Origin: Pedobacter sp. KBS0701
GTDB lineage: Bacteria; Bacteroidota; Bacteroidia; Sphingobacteriales; Sphingobacteriaceae
Length of the DNA: 64,000 bases
Reading direction: 5' to 3'
NCBI RefSeq assembly: GCF_005938645.2
Contig: NZ_CP042171.1
Location: 2,046,001-2,110,000, forward strand
A program made the translations under genes and the position numbers. The stretch's first letter is position 1. Every line of letters begins with the position of its first letter. The notes beneath the pieces were generated by a model that ran no database searches, had not been told where the DNA came from, and saw nothing but the letters and a program-made list of their open reading frames with translations. This document shows positions 44,918-53,818 of the stretch, piece after piece.

Positions 44918-47503
44918 ATGAAGAGGCTACATAATTTTAAAGTTGTAATTTTTCTGACATTGGGTTTGTGGGCATCTCGTCATTGCGAGGCTAAGCTTGT
45001 CCCGAAACATTGGGAAAGCATTCCTAATGCGAAAGAACGTCCAACCCATAGTAGTAAGATTGCTTCGTGCCTCGCAATGACGACCAATCGAGATAAGACT
45101 GCGCCGGAATCCCGCACCAGAACCAGCTTTAACAAAGACTGGAAATTCTTCCTGGGCGATGAACCAAATGCTAAATTACCTTCTTACAATGATTCAAAAT
45201 GGCGAAAATTAACCTTGCCTCACGATTGGAGCATCGAAGGAAAATTCGATGAGAAAAACCCTGCAAAATCCGAAGGAGGTGGTTTACCCACCGGAACTGC
45301 TTGGTACAGAAAAGGATTTATTGCTCCTGCCAATTTTAAGGATAGATTAATCACAGTCGAATTTGATGGCGTATATAAAAACAGTGAAGTTTGGGTAAAC
45401 GGTGAATATTTAGGCAAAAGACCTTATGGTTATAGTTCATTTTCTTATGAAATCAGCAAATTTCTAAAATCTGGAAAAAACATGATTGCTGTTAAGGTTG
45501 ATAATTCAGCACAGCCTGATTCGCGCTGGTATTCAGGCTCAGGTATTTATAGAAATGTATGGTTAACCTCAACTGCTAAAGTTGCCATAAAAGAACATGG
45601 CGTTTTCGTTAAAGCGGGCTTTGTAAGTGGCGATTTCGGAGAATCGACAGATGGAGGCAATTTGAAGCCCGGGCAAGCAGTAGGTTTTGTAGCACCACAG
45701 GTTAGTTTTATAAATAAATCTGTAGATAAAACTAAAAAATACAAAATTGAGTTTTCTGTTCTTAATAAAGAAGGTAAACATGTCGCAAATTATCTTATTG
45801 CAGCAGATGTATTAGAAGATAATACGGGGAAAAATGTTTCTAGCCTGCTGATCAGTCAGCCAGAAATATGGTCAGTAGAAAGACCTTATTTATATACTTT
45901 ACTGGTTAAAATCATCGATTCAGAAAATAAAATTATAGATGCACAAAGTACCACTTTTGGCATCCGGAGATTTAATTTTGATGCGATAAAGGGTTTCTCC
46001 TTAAATGGAAAACCGATGAAAATCCTGGGTGTTTGCCTGCATCACGATTTAGGGGCTTTAGGCGCTGCCGTAAATGTCCGTGCGATGGAACGCCAACTCG
46101 AAATTATGAAGAAAATGGGTGTAAATGCCATCCGTACCGCGCATAATCCGCCTGCATCTGAGTTTTTAGATTTATGTGATAAAATGGGCTTTTTAGTCAT
46201 GGATGAAGCCTTTGATATGTGGGCGAAGAAAAAAACCAAAAATGATTATCACCTGAACTTTTCTGAATGGCATAAAGCTGACCTGGAAGATATGGTTAAG
46301 CGCGACCGTAACCACCCATCCATTATCCTTTGGAGCATCGGCAACGAAATCCGTGAGCAATTTGACAGTACAGGCATTGCGATAACAAAAGAGTTGGTCA
46401 AAATTGTTAAAAATCTGGATAATACCCGTCCTGTAATTTCTGCATTAACGGAAACAAAAGCGGAAAAGAATTTCATCTACCAGGCCAATGCGCTTGATAT
46501 TTACGGCTTAAACTATAACCATAAACTGTACAAAGATTTCCCGAAAAACTATCCAGGTGTTAAGTTTTTAGCTACTGAAACCACCTCAGCACTTGAAACA
46601 AGAGGATTTTATGATACTGCAGATACCATCCGCCGTTGGCCGAAAGATGGTAAAACCAAATTCACAGCAGGTAATAAAGAATGGTCAGCATCTGCTTATG
46701 ATAACGTTTCGGCTTACTGGGGTTCAACACATGAAGAAACGTGGAAGGAAGCTAAAAAATATGATCATGTGTCTGGTTTATTCGTTTGGACGGGTTTTGA
46801 TTACCTGGGCGAACCTTTACCTTACCCTTGGCCGGCCAGAAGTTCTTATTTCGGAATTGTTGATTTAGCAGGTTTTCCGAAAGATTCCTATTACATGTAT
46901 CAAAGCGAGTGGACCAATAAACCCGTTTTACATATTTTACCACACTGGAATTGGGAAAAGGGCAAATCGGTTGAAATTTGGGCTTATTATAACAAAGCCG
47001 ATGAAGTTGAACTGTACCTCAACGGAAAATCATTGGGTAAAAAATCTAAACAAGGAGATGATCTCCATGTGCTTTGGAACGTAAATTTCGAACCGGGGAC
47101 ATTAAAAGCCATTTCGCGTAAAAACGGGAAAGAAGTATTGGTCCGCGAGGTAAAAACTGCCGGAGCACCTGCTAAAATTGAATTGATTGCCGATAGAAAA
47201 AACATCAAAGCCGATGGCAAGGATTTATCATTCATTACCGTCCGCATTTTGGATGCAGCAGGAAATGTGGTACCAAACGCCGATAACTTAGTCGATTTCA
47301 AAGTAGAAGGAAATGGCTTTATTGCTGGCGTTGACAATGGATTTCAGGCCAGCTTAGAACCTTTTAAAGCGAATTACCGCAAAGCATTTCATGGTTTATG
47401 CTTAGCCATACTGCAATCAACAGAAAAAGCAGGAACAATTAAGTTAAGGGCAACATCTGCAGGTTTGTCGCCTTCGTCGATCATAATTAAAACCAGGAAA
47501 TAA
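44918..47503 (+). CDS. GH2 beta-galactosidase-type enzyme with repeat-derived N-terminus
   Basis: This 861-residue protein has GH2 domains (FNKDWKFFLGDEPNAKLPSY, GTAWYRKGFIAP, SRWYSGSGIYRNVWL), the acid/base block ILWSIGNEIREQ and a nucleophile candidate in FLATETTSALETRG. The C-terminus has DUF4982-like and Big-like sandwiches (VELYLNGKSLGKKSKQGDD). The signal peptide is MKRLHNFKVVIFLTLGLWA, but bases 44978-45082, encoding residues 21-55, are a CGTCATTGCGAG palindromic repeat inserted in frame between signal core and mature domain (true domain starts at about residue 67). A signal cleavage site is still possible at CEA|K inside the repeat. It starts one base after the previous stop. Confidence 0.92.
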   Translation: MKRLHNFKVVIFLTLGLWASRHCEAKLVPKHWESIPNAKERPTHSSKIASCLAMTTNRDKTAPESRTRTSFNKDWKFFLGDEPNAKLPSYNDSKWRKLTLPHDWSIEGKFDEKNPAKSEGGGLPTGTAWYRKGFIAPANFKDRLITVEFDGVYKNSEVWVNGEYLGKRPYGYSSFSYEISKFLKSGKNMIAVKVDNSAQPDSRWYSGSGIYRNVWLTSTAKVAIKEHGVFVKAGFVSGDFGESTDGGNLKPGQAVGFVAPQVSFINKSVDKTKKYKIEFSVLNKEGKHVANYLIAADVLEDNTGKNVSSLLISQPEIWSVERPYLYTLLVKIIDSENKIIDAQSTTFGIRRFNFDAIKGFSLNGKPMKILGVCLHHDLGALGAAVNVRAMERQLEIMKKMGVNAIRTAHNPPASEFLDLCDKMGFLVMDEAFDMWAKKKTKNDYHLNFSEWHKADLEDMVKRDRNHPSIILWSIGNEIREQFDSTGIAITKELVKIVKNLDNTRPVISALTETKAEKNFIYQANALDIYGLNYNHKLYKDFPKNYPGVKFLATETTSALETRGFYDTADTIRRWPKDGKTKFTAGNKEWSASAYDNVSAYWGSTHEETWKEAKKYDHVSGLFVWTGFDYLGEPLPYPWPARSSYFGIVDLAGFPKDSYYMYQSEWTNKPVLHILPHWNWEKGKSVEIWAYYNKADEVELYLNGKSLGKKSKQGDDLHVLWNVNFEPGTLKAISRKNGKEVLVREVKTAGAPAKIELIADRKNIKADGKDLSFITVRILDAAGNVVPNADNLVDFKVEGNGFIAGVDNGFQASLEPFKANYRKAFHGLCLAILQSTEKAGTIKLRATSAGLSPSSIIIKTRK
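44978..45082. repeat. Palindromic repeat (CGTCATTGCGAG subtype) inside the GH2 gene
   Basis: The ends are CGTCATTGCGAGGCTAAGCT and GTGCCTCGCAATGACG. It lies in frame after the signal peptide core of the GH2 gene. Confidence 0.9.
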
Positions 47504-47590
47504 TGATAATACGCAGCTTTATAACCATCAAGTTACGAAGAACACAAAATAATGAAAGGGATTTTCTTGAATCGCTAGGCCGCGAAAAAT

Positions 47591-47660
47591 CGTCATTCCC
47601 AACTCGATTGGGAATCTTAATGCAATAAGCTTTAGGATTCCCGCCTGCGCGGGAATGACG
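47591..47660. repeat. Palindromic intergenic repeat, CATTCCCAACTCG subtype
   Basis: It begins CGTCATTCCCAACTCGATTG and ends CCGCCTGCGCGGGAATGACG. It lies in the 320-base gap before the CoA module, which is otherwise filled by hairpins and low-complexity sequence. Confidence 0.85.
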
Positions 47661-47706
47661 ATTGCCTTGATGGAATCTTCCAATGATAGTCACATGAAAT
47701 CATGCC

Positions 47707-47809
47707 GTGGTTCGTGTCACCGCGAACCACAAATTAAAAACCTATCGGTTGGTGTCTCACCAACCGAAAAAATTATAATAAAAACATGGTCGGTGGAGAC
47801 ACCAACCAT
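47707..47809. repeat. Three GGTT-GTG / CAC-AACC hairpins before the CoA module
   Basis: The hairpins are GTGGTTCGTG-TCAC-CGCGAACC plus AC (47707-47730), CGGTTGGTG-TCT-CACCAACCG (47746-47766) and ATGGTCGGTG-GAGA-CACCAACC plus AT (47786-47809). The last ends 14 bases before the GTG start of the next gene, so it lies in its probable leader. Relatives are at 27379-27452. Confidence 0.75.
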
Positions 47810-47823
47810 TAGATAAAAATAAA

Positions 47824-48984
47824 GTGGAAAAGATAATTAATTTAAAAGGAATAACCTGGAACCACAGTCGTGGGCTTTTGCCGATGGTGGCAACAGCACA
47901 GCGTTTTTCCGAATTACACCCCAGTGTGCACATCACCTGGGAAAAAAGAAGTTTGCAGCAATTTGCCGATTTTTCCATTCAGGAACTGGCAGAGCGTTTT
48001 GACCTGTTGGTGATCGATCATCCATGGGCTGGTTTTGCTGCAAAAACAAAATCCATAGTGCCTTTAGATCTTTATCTTTCTGAAGATTATCTAAAAGATC
48101 AGGAAGAAAATTCCGTAGGTCAATCTTTTGAAAGTTATTTCTATGACGAACACCTCTGGGCACTACCCGTAGATGCAGCAACACCTGTGGCGGCATCGCG
48201 ACCGGATTTACTCGCCGAAAAAGGATTGCAATTGCCTAAATCATTCGAAGATCTACTTGCATTGGCCGATAGAGGTTTAGTTGCTTTTGCAGGTATTCCG
48301 ATTGATGTTTTAATGAATTTTTATACCCTTTGCTGCTCTTTGGGAGAAGATCCCTGCCAAAATGATGATGAAGTAATTTCAACTGAAATCGGCGTAAAAG
48401 TTTTAAAAATGTACCGGGAACTGGCGTCGAAAATAGATCAAGCAAACTTCAACAGAAACCCGATTCAGGTTTATGAAGCAATGACCTTAAGTGATGAAAT
48501 TGCTTATTGTCCTTTTGCTTATGGTTATTCCAATTACTCGCGAAATGGTTATGCACGCAAAACCCTGCATTTTCACGACATGATTTCTTTAGATGGTAAA
48601 ACCAACCTGAGAAGCACATTGGGTGGAACAGGTTTAGCCATTTCTGCTAAATGCGAAGCGTTGGAGCTTGCTGCCAAATATGTAGAATTTGTGGGATCAC
48701 CTGCTTGTCAGTCTACTTTATTTTTCGAAAGTGGCGGTCAGCCAGGACATTTATCCGCCTGGAAAAACGAAGAAGTCAACCGCCAGAGTCATAATTATTT
48801 TCAAAATACCTTACCCGCTTTACAGAGAGCATTTCTCCGTCCACGCTACCATGGTTCCATGTATTTTCAGGATCACGCGGGTGATGTTGTCCGCGATTAT
48901 TTAATGAATGGGGGTGATGAAATTCAGATTTTATCGGCCATGAACGAGTTATATCTGCAATCTAAAAGTTTAGTGTTATCATGA
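47824..48984 (+). CDS. Solute-binding-protein-like protein without signal peptide (module protein 1)
   Basis: This 386-residue protein resembles family 1 extracellular solute-binding proteins: ITWEKRSLQQFADFSIQELA, FDLLVIDHPWAGFAA, AATPVAASRPDLLAEKGLQL, NGGDEIQILSAMNELYLQ. It has no signal peptide: the N-terminus MEKIINLKGITWNHSRG is soluble from the start, so it should remain in the cytoplasm. No ABC permease or ATPase is encoded nearby. The start is GTG; no better ATG is upstream, since hairpins lie there. It overlaps the CoA-transferase gene by four bases. Similar leaderless proteins beside CaiB/BaiF genes in Proteobacteria are recalled, but this cannot be verified here. It may act as a cytosolic substrate-binding partner. 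Confidence 0.75.
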   Translation: MEKIINLKGITWNHSRGLLPMVATAQRFSELHPSVHITWEKRSLQQFADFSIQELAERFDLLVIDHPWAGFAAKTKSIVPLDLYLSEDYLKDQEENSVGQSFESYFYDEHLWALPVDAATPVAASRPDLLAEKGLQLPKSFEDLLALADRGLVAFAGIPIDVLMNFYTLCCSLGEDPCQNDDEVISTEIGVKVLKMYRELASKIDQANFNRNPIQVYEAMTLSDEIAYCPFAYGYSNYSRNGYARKTLHFHDMISLDGKTNLRSTLGGTGLAISAKCEALELAAKYVEFVGSPACQSTLFFESGGQPGHLSAWKNEEVNRQSHNYFQNTLPALQRAFLRPRYHGSMYFQDHAGDVVRDYLMNGGDEIQILSAMNELYLQSKSLVLS

Positions 48985-50132
48985 ACAGACCGCTAGAAGA
49001 ACTTTTGATTTTAGAGTTTTGCCAGTTTTTGGCCGGACCATCGGCAGGATTAAAACTGGCCGATTTAGGAGCCCGTGTGATTAAAATCGAACGACCTAAA
49101 ACAGGCGATGCTTGCAGATCTTTATCTATCAAGAATCTTTTTGTGGATGAAGACAGTTTGCTTTTTCATACCATCAACCGGAATAAAGAAAGTTATACTG
49201 CCGATTTAAAAAATCCGGAAGACTTAGAAAGACTTAAAAAATTAATCAGTAAAGCCGATGTGATGACACATAATTTCCGCCCTGGTGTGATGGAGAAAAT
49301 TGGTCTGGATTATCAAAACGTTCAAAACATCAACCCAAAAATTGTTTATGGTGTGGTAACCGGCTATGGAACTGAAGGTCCGTGGAAAAACAAGCCAGGT
49401 CAGGATTTACTGGTGCAATCCGTTTCCGGATTAACATTTTTATCCGGTGTTGATGTAGACGGGCCGGTTCCCTTCGGACTTTCCGTATCGGATATCATGT
49501 GCGGAAACCATTTGGCACAAGGCATTATGGCCGCTTTAATTAAAAGGGCAAAAACCAATAAAAGTGTTTTGGTTGAGGTGAGTTTGCTGGAATCCATTTT
49601 AGATGTACAGTTTGAAGTATTAACCACCTATTTAAATGATGGCGGTAAATTGCCCGATAGAAGCGGAGCAAAAGGCAGCGCTCACGCTTATTTAAGCGCT
49701 CCTTATGGCATGTACGAAACCAACGACGGTTATATTGCCATGGCCATGGGCAACCTGCCAAATATCTGCGCGATCATCAATTGCGATATTACTGATCTGT
49801 ACGTAGAAGCTGGTTCAGCATTCGAAAACCGTGATAAATTGATCATACGTTTGGCTGAAACTTTTAAAAAAGAAGATACCAAACATTGGGTCGATCTTTT
49901 GGAAAGTCACGGTATCTGGTGCGCAGAAGTACTGAATTATCAAACTGCTACAGCCATGAATACTTATAAAAGCTTGCAGATTGAGCAGGAACTGGATTTA
50001 GCTGATGGCAAAAAAATAAAGACAACCGTGAGCCCGATTCGTTTGGATAATCAAAAGCTATTTGCCAGTAAAGCAGCTCCAAAACTGGGTTTTGGGACAG
50101 CTGAGATTAATAAAGAGTTTGAGTTGAATTAA
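48981..50132 (+). CDS. Class III CoA-transferase (CaiB/BaiF family), first
   Basis: This 383-residue cytoplasmic enzyme moves CoA between acids. Family words are [69 protein letters not shown] and GQDLLVQSVSGLTFLSG. The catalytic Asp is Asp171 in GLSVSDIMCG, at the place of Asp169 in formyl-CoA transferase. The gene overlaps module protein 1 by four bases (ATGA). It is a diverged paralogue of the next CoA-transferase. The acid substrate is unknown; the pectin context suggests a sugar-derived acid. Confidence 0.92.
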   Translation: MNRPLEELLILEFCQFLAGPSAGLKLADLGARVIKIERPKTGDACRSLSIKNLFVDEDSLLFHTINRNKESYTADLKNPEDLERLKKLISKADVMTHNFRPGVMEKIGLDYQNVQNINPKIVYGVVTGYGTEGPWKNKPGQDLLVQSVSGLTFLSGVDVDGPVPFGLSVSDIMCGNHLAQGIMAALIKRAKTNKSVLVEVSLLESILDVQFEVLTTYLNDGGKLPDRSGAKGSAHAYLSAPYGMYETNDGYIAMAMGNLPNICAIINCDITDLYVEAGSAFENRDKLIIRLAETFKKEDTKHWVDLLESHGIWCAEVLNYQTATAMNTYKSLQIEQELDLADGKKIKTTVSPIRLDNQKLFASKAAPKLGFGTAEINKEFELN

Positions 50133-50141
50133 TAAAAGTAT

Positions 50142-50212
50142 CGTCATTCCCGCGCAGGCGGGAACCCTAATGCCCATTGTATTACGATTCCCAATCAAAG
50201 TTTGGAATGACG
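50142..50212. repeat. Palindromic intergenic repeat, CATTCCCGCG subtype
   Basis: It begins CGTCATTCCCGCGCAGGCGG and ends AAAGTTTGGAATGACG. It lies between the two CoA-transferase genes in a 154-base gap. Confidence 0.85.
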
Positions 50213-50286
50213 ATACGCTAGACTTAACGGATAAATAAAAGAACAATGAGGCATGGTAAACAAGCCTTATTATAAATAATAGAATT

Positions 50287-51450
50287 ATGCTACCGCTTGA
50301 AGATTATTTAGTTATCGATTTCAGCCAGTTCCTATCGGGGCCATCAGCGAGTTTGCGCCTGGCCGATATGGGTGCGCGTGTAATCAAAATCGAGCGATTG
50401 GGTGTAGGCGATATTTGCCGCACGCTCTACACCTCTAACCTGATCATGAACGGCGAATCGTCGGTTTTTCATGCCATCAACAGGAATAAAGAAAGTTTTG
50501 AGGTTGATTTAAAACGCGAAGAAGATTGCGAAATGGTACGCGAACTGCTTAAAAAAGCAGATGTAATGATCCATAATTTCCGTCCGGGGGTAATGGAACG
50601 TTTAGGTTTCGATTATCAATCCGTTTCCGCTTTAAATCCAACCATCATTTATGGCGAAATTTCAGGCTATGGCAACAACACGGAATGGAAAAATAAACCT
50701 GGTCAGGATTTACTTCTACAATCCGTTACCGGTTTAACTTCCCTAACTGGAAATGCCGATAGCGGCCCTGTGGCAATGGGCTTATCCATTATTGATATGT
50801 TGGCAGGCGCACACCTCGCGCAGGGAATCCTTGCTTGTTTATACCGGAAAGCGATAAAAAACGAAGGTGGTTTTGTACAGATCAGCATGATGGAATCTGC
50901 TTACGATTTCCAGTTTGAAACCATCACCACTTTTATGAATGATGGCGGATCGTTGCCCCAACGTTCGAAAAAGAACAATGCAAATGCATATTTAGGCGCT
51001 CCTTATGGGATTTATCAAACAGAAAACGGATATTTAGCCCTGGCGATGGCATCCATTCCACAGCTTGGTAACCTGCTCGGCTGCGAAGCATTAGAAGATT
51101 ACATTGAAATTAGCGAGGCATTTGATAAACGTGATGAGATTAAGGCAATTTTGGCTGATCATCTTTTATCGGCCACTACCGAAAAATGGCTTTCCATTTT
51201 AGAACCGGACGATATCTGGTGTGCCGATGTATTAAACTGGAATGCACTGATGGCCCATGAGGGGTTTAAGGTGTTAAACATGGTTCAGGAAGTGGAAATG
51301 ATTGATGGTTACAAATATGAAACCACCAGATGCCCGATCCGCATTGATGGAGAAATATTGACTTCATCAGTAGGTTCGCCAAAATTAGGTCAGGATAATG
51401 AAAAAATTATCAAAGAATTTATAACACAGCATACCACTGCAAATGCATAA
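50287..51450 (+). CDS. Class III CoA-transferase (CaiB/BaiF family), second
   Basis: This 387-residue paralogue of the preceding CoA-transferase keeps the family words ([82 protein letters not shown]) and has Asp170 in [10 protein letters not shown] as catalytic residue. Presence of two different class III enzymes suggests either two acids or a heteromeric enzyme. The start follows an AT-rich leader with no clear Shine-Dalgarno sequence. Its end overlaps the second solute-binding-like gene by eight bases, so they are coupled. Confidence 0.92.
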   Translation: MLPLEDYLVIDFSQFLSGPSASLRLADMGARVIKIERLGVGDICRTLYTSNLIMNGESSVFHAINRNKESFEVDLKREEDCEMVRELLKKADVMIHNFRPGVMERLGFDYQSVSALNPTIIYGEISGYGNNTEWKNKPGQDLLLQSVTGLTSLTGNADSGPVAMGLSIIDMLAGAHLAQGILACLYRKAIKNEGGFVQISMMESAYDFQFETITTFMNDGGSLPQRSKKNNANAYLGAPYGIYQTENGYLALAMASIPQLGNLLGCEALEDYIEISEAFDKRDEIKAILADHLLSATTEKWLSILEPDDIWCADVLNWNALMAHEGFKVLNMVQEVEMIDGYKYETTRCPIRIDGEILTSSVGSPKLGQDNEKIIKEFITQHTTANA

Positions 51451-52681
51451 CCAAATAGAAACTTTCAGGATAGCCGTTCGTAAATTTGCCCCATTTGAAA
51501 CTGCCATGCAGAAATTCTGGGATCAATATTGTACCCTTTCGGGCTGTACACTAAAGTTGGAAATGGTGGTAATGGATTTGCACGAACTTTACGAGAGTAC
51601 CATCACTCAAAAAGGTTTGGCAAAGGGCGATTTTGATATTGCGCATATCAGTACCGATTGGGTTTTGGAAGGTTATTCCGGCAATGATTTCGAAGTTTTA
51701 AATCCTTACATCAATAAAAACAAACCCGACGATTTTCCAAGAGGATGGAGCAAATCGCTTTTAGGGCTGCAGCGTTTCGGTTGGGAAGTGGTAGGCTTGC
51801 CATTCCATGATGGTCCGGAATGTTTTATTTACAGGAAAGAGTTATTCGAAAGCGAGGCCGAACAGGCTAAATATTTTGCTCAATTTGGCAAAACCTTAAC
51901 AGTGCCCAAAACCTGGGAAGATTTTCATCAGATTGCCCGTTATTTCAACCGCCCGGAACAAAATTTGTATGGCAGTATTTTCGCCTGTTACCCTGATGGC
52001 CACAACACTGTTTTCGATTTTGCACTGCAATTATGGACGAGGGGTGGGACATTGGTTGATAAAAATGGTTTTATCCAGATCAATACCCAGGCAGCCATTG
52101 ATGGATTAAATTTCTATCGTAAAATGGTTAATGACAAAACTGCTGTTCACCCAAAATCGGCCGAATTCGAATCTGTAGCCGCAGGAATCGCCTTTTCACA
52201 AGGCGAAGCTGCCATGATGATCAATTGGTTTGGTTTTGCGGCTATGTGCGAAGTGGATGCCAATTCCAAGGTAAAAGGAAAAGTTGATGTGGAACGATTG
52301 CCATCTGCTCCAGGTAAAAACTCGGCATCGCTAAATGTATATTGGCTTTATACCATCGCCAAGGGCAGTAAAAATAAAGTTGTAGCGTACGATTTTTTAC
52401 GTTTTGCCCTGGCTGCTGAACAGGATAAACAAATTACTTTAGATGGGGGGATCGGTTGCCGGATATCGACCTGGAAAGATGAAAAAATCAACCAGATTAT
52501 TCCTTATTACCATAAACTGGAACAATTACATGAGGTGGCCAATATGTTGCCACAGAAACAAAAATGGGCTGCTATTGCCTCCATTATCGACCAGATGGTT
52601 TTACAGGCTATTAATACCGATGCCGCGACTGAAGAACTCATCCAGCTTGCACAGCACCAGATTAATGAAATTGACAAATGA
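51443..52681 (+). CDS. Solute-binding-protein-like protein without signal peptide (module protein 2)
   Basis: This 412-residue protein is a family 1 solute-binding-like protein: [71 protein letters not shown] and [15 protein letters not shown] are typical of sugar-binding periplasmic proteins. Again no signal peptide is seen; the N-terminus [20 protein letters not shown] has no hydrophobic segment. Its start overlaps the preceding CoA-transferase by eight bases and its stop overlaps the next start by four bases (ATGA). With module protein 1 it makes a mirror-image arrangement around two CoA-transferases. A cytosolic role, perhaps delivery of a sugar acid to the CoA-transferase, is inferred. 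Confidence 0.78.
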   Translation: MHNQIETFRIAVRKFAPFETAMQKFWDQYCTLSGCTLKLEMVVMDLHELYESTITQKGLAKGDFDIAHISTDWVLEGYSGNDFEVLNPYINKNKPDDFPRGWSKSLLGLQRFGWEVVGLPFHDGPECFIYRKELFESEAEQAKYFAQFGKTLTVPKTWEDFHQIARYFNRPEQNLYGSIFACYPDGHNTVFDFALQLWTRGGTLVDKNGFIQINTQAAIDGLNFYRKMVNDKTAVHPKSAEFESVAAGIAFSQGEAAMMINWFGFAAMCEVDANSKVKGKVDVERLPSAPGKNSASLNVYWLYTIAKGSKNKVVAYDFLRFALAAEQDKQITLDGGIGCRISTWKDEKINQIIPYYHKLEQLHEVANMLPQKQKWAAIASIIDQMVLQAINTDAATEELIQLAQHQINEIDK

Positions 52682-53760
52682 GTATGGATATTAAATATAA
52701 GCCAGAATTACCACAAACCAAACAGCCCATCATTATCATTGGTGCAGGGGGAATAGTGGCCGATGCGCATCTTCCTGCCTATAAAATTGCAGGTTTTGAA
52801 GTGCATGGTATTGTAAACCGGACCAAAGAGCGGGCACAGAAACTGGCTGATGCTTTTGGCATTCCAAATGTCTACAATTCGGTGGCCGAAGCAGTAAAAC
52901 TGGCTCCAGCAAATGCAGTTTACGATTTAACCATCATGCCTGAGCAATACATCGAAACCCTGCAACAATTGCCGGATGGAAGTGCAGTATTGATCCAAAA
53001 ACCCATGGGCGATGATTTTGCACAGGCAAAGGAAATCCTTGAGTTATGCAGGGTAAAGAAGTTTAAAGCAGCAATCAACTTCCAGTTGCGTTTTGCACCT
53101 TTTGTAAGCGCTGCAAAGTACCTCATTGATCAAGGTTTAATTGGCGAATTATACGATATGGAAGTCCGGGTGACGATTAAAACACCCTGGGAAATCTTCC
53201 CGCATGTAATTATTCATCCAAGATTGGAAATTCAGTACCATAGCATTCATTATGTCGATTTAATCCGTTCATTTTTGGGTAATCCCGAAAGTATTCTGGC
53301 AAAAACCTTAAAACATCCTGCGAAAAGTTTGTCTTCATCACGTTCTACCATTTTATTCGATTATGGCGATACCATGCATGCGGTAATCAATACCAACCAC
53401 GACCATGATTTCGGTCCAAACCACCAGGAAAGTTACATCAAATGGGAAGGAACAAAAGGTGCTATTGTAGCTAAAATCGGTTTATTGATGGATTATCCGC
53501 ATGGCTTACCTGATGTATTTGAATATTGCATAGCAGAAGACGGAAAAACTCCGGAATGGCAGACAGTTAAATTAGACGGCTCCTGGTTTCCGGAGGCTTT
53601 CATTGGCACCATGGCCAATTTAATGCGCTATAATGAAGGTTCAACCGATGTGTTGCAGACCAGTGTTGAAGATGTGATTCAAACCATGGCCGTTGTAGAA
53701 AGTGCCTATCAATCGAGCGATATTGGTGGAGTAAAAGTTAAGGAGCAGTTAAAAAACTAA
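52678..53760 (+). CDS. Gfo/Idh/MocA-family oxidoreductase of the CoA module
   Basis: This 360-residue NAD(P)-dependent dehydrogenase-like protein has a Rossmann start IIIIGAGGIVADAHLPAYKI and the catalytic Lys region LIQKPMGDDFAQAK. A candidate catalytic His lies in YHSIHYVDLIRS. There is no signal peptide. It starts within the ATGA overlap with module protein 2 (an alternative ATG lies two codons downstream at 52684). It could oxidise or reduce the sugar acid handled by the module. It is only distantly similar to the Gfo/Idh/MocA protein at 34639. Confidence 0.88.
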   Translation: MSMDIKYKPELPQTKQPIIIIGAGGIVADAHLPAYKIAGFEVHGIVNRTKERAQKLADAFGIPNVYNSVAEAVKLAPANAVYDLTIMPEQYIETLQQLPDGSAVLIQKPMGDDFAQAKEILELCRVKKFKAAINFQLRFAPFVSAAKYLIDQGLIGELYDMEVRVTIKTPWEIFPHVIIHPRLEIQYHSIHYVDLIRSFLGNPESILAKTLKHPAKSLSSSRSTILFDYGDTMHAVINTNHDHDFGPNHQESYIKWEGTKGAIVAKIGLLMDYPHGLPDVFEYCIAEDGKTPEWQTVKLDGSWFPEAFIGTMANLMRYNEGSTDVLQTSVEDVIQTMAVVESAYQSSDIGGVKVKEQLKN

Positions 53761-53769
53761 ATGCTTAAA

Positions 53770-53796
53770 CTTCGCAGGTTTTTAAAACCTGCGAGG
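53770..53796. repeat. Hairpin repeat of the AGGTTTT-AAAACCT family
   Basis: CGCAGGTTTT pairs with AAAACCTGCG, flanked by CTT and AGG. It is the third member of the family at 18163 and 39966, with compensating changes in the arms. It lies between the oxidoreductase and MaoC genes. Confidence 0.75.
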
Positions 53797-53818
53797 GTTC
53801 GTAAAAAAGATTAAAATT

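Noticed and set aside
12314..50212. A CRISPR array
   Set aside because: Repeats are palindromic, variable, scattered between genes and not regularly spaced; no cas genes are present.
47824..52681. An ABC sugar transporter around the solute-binding-like genes
   Set aside because: No permease or ATPase is encoded and neither protein has a signal peptide.
18163..53796. The AGGTTTT hairpins as intrinsic terminators
   Set aside because: None is followed by a T tract, and one lies between two same-direction genes of a probable operon.
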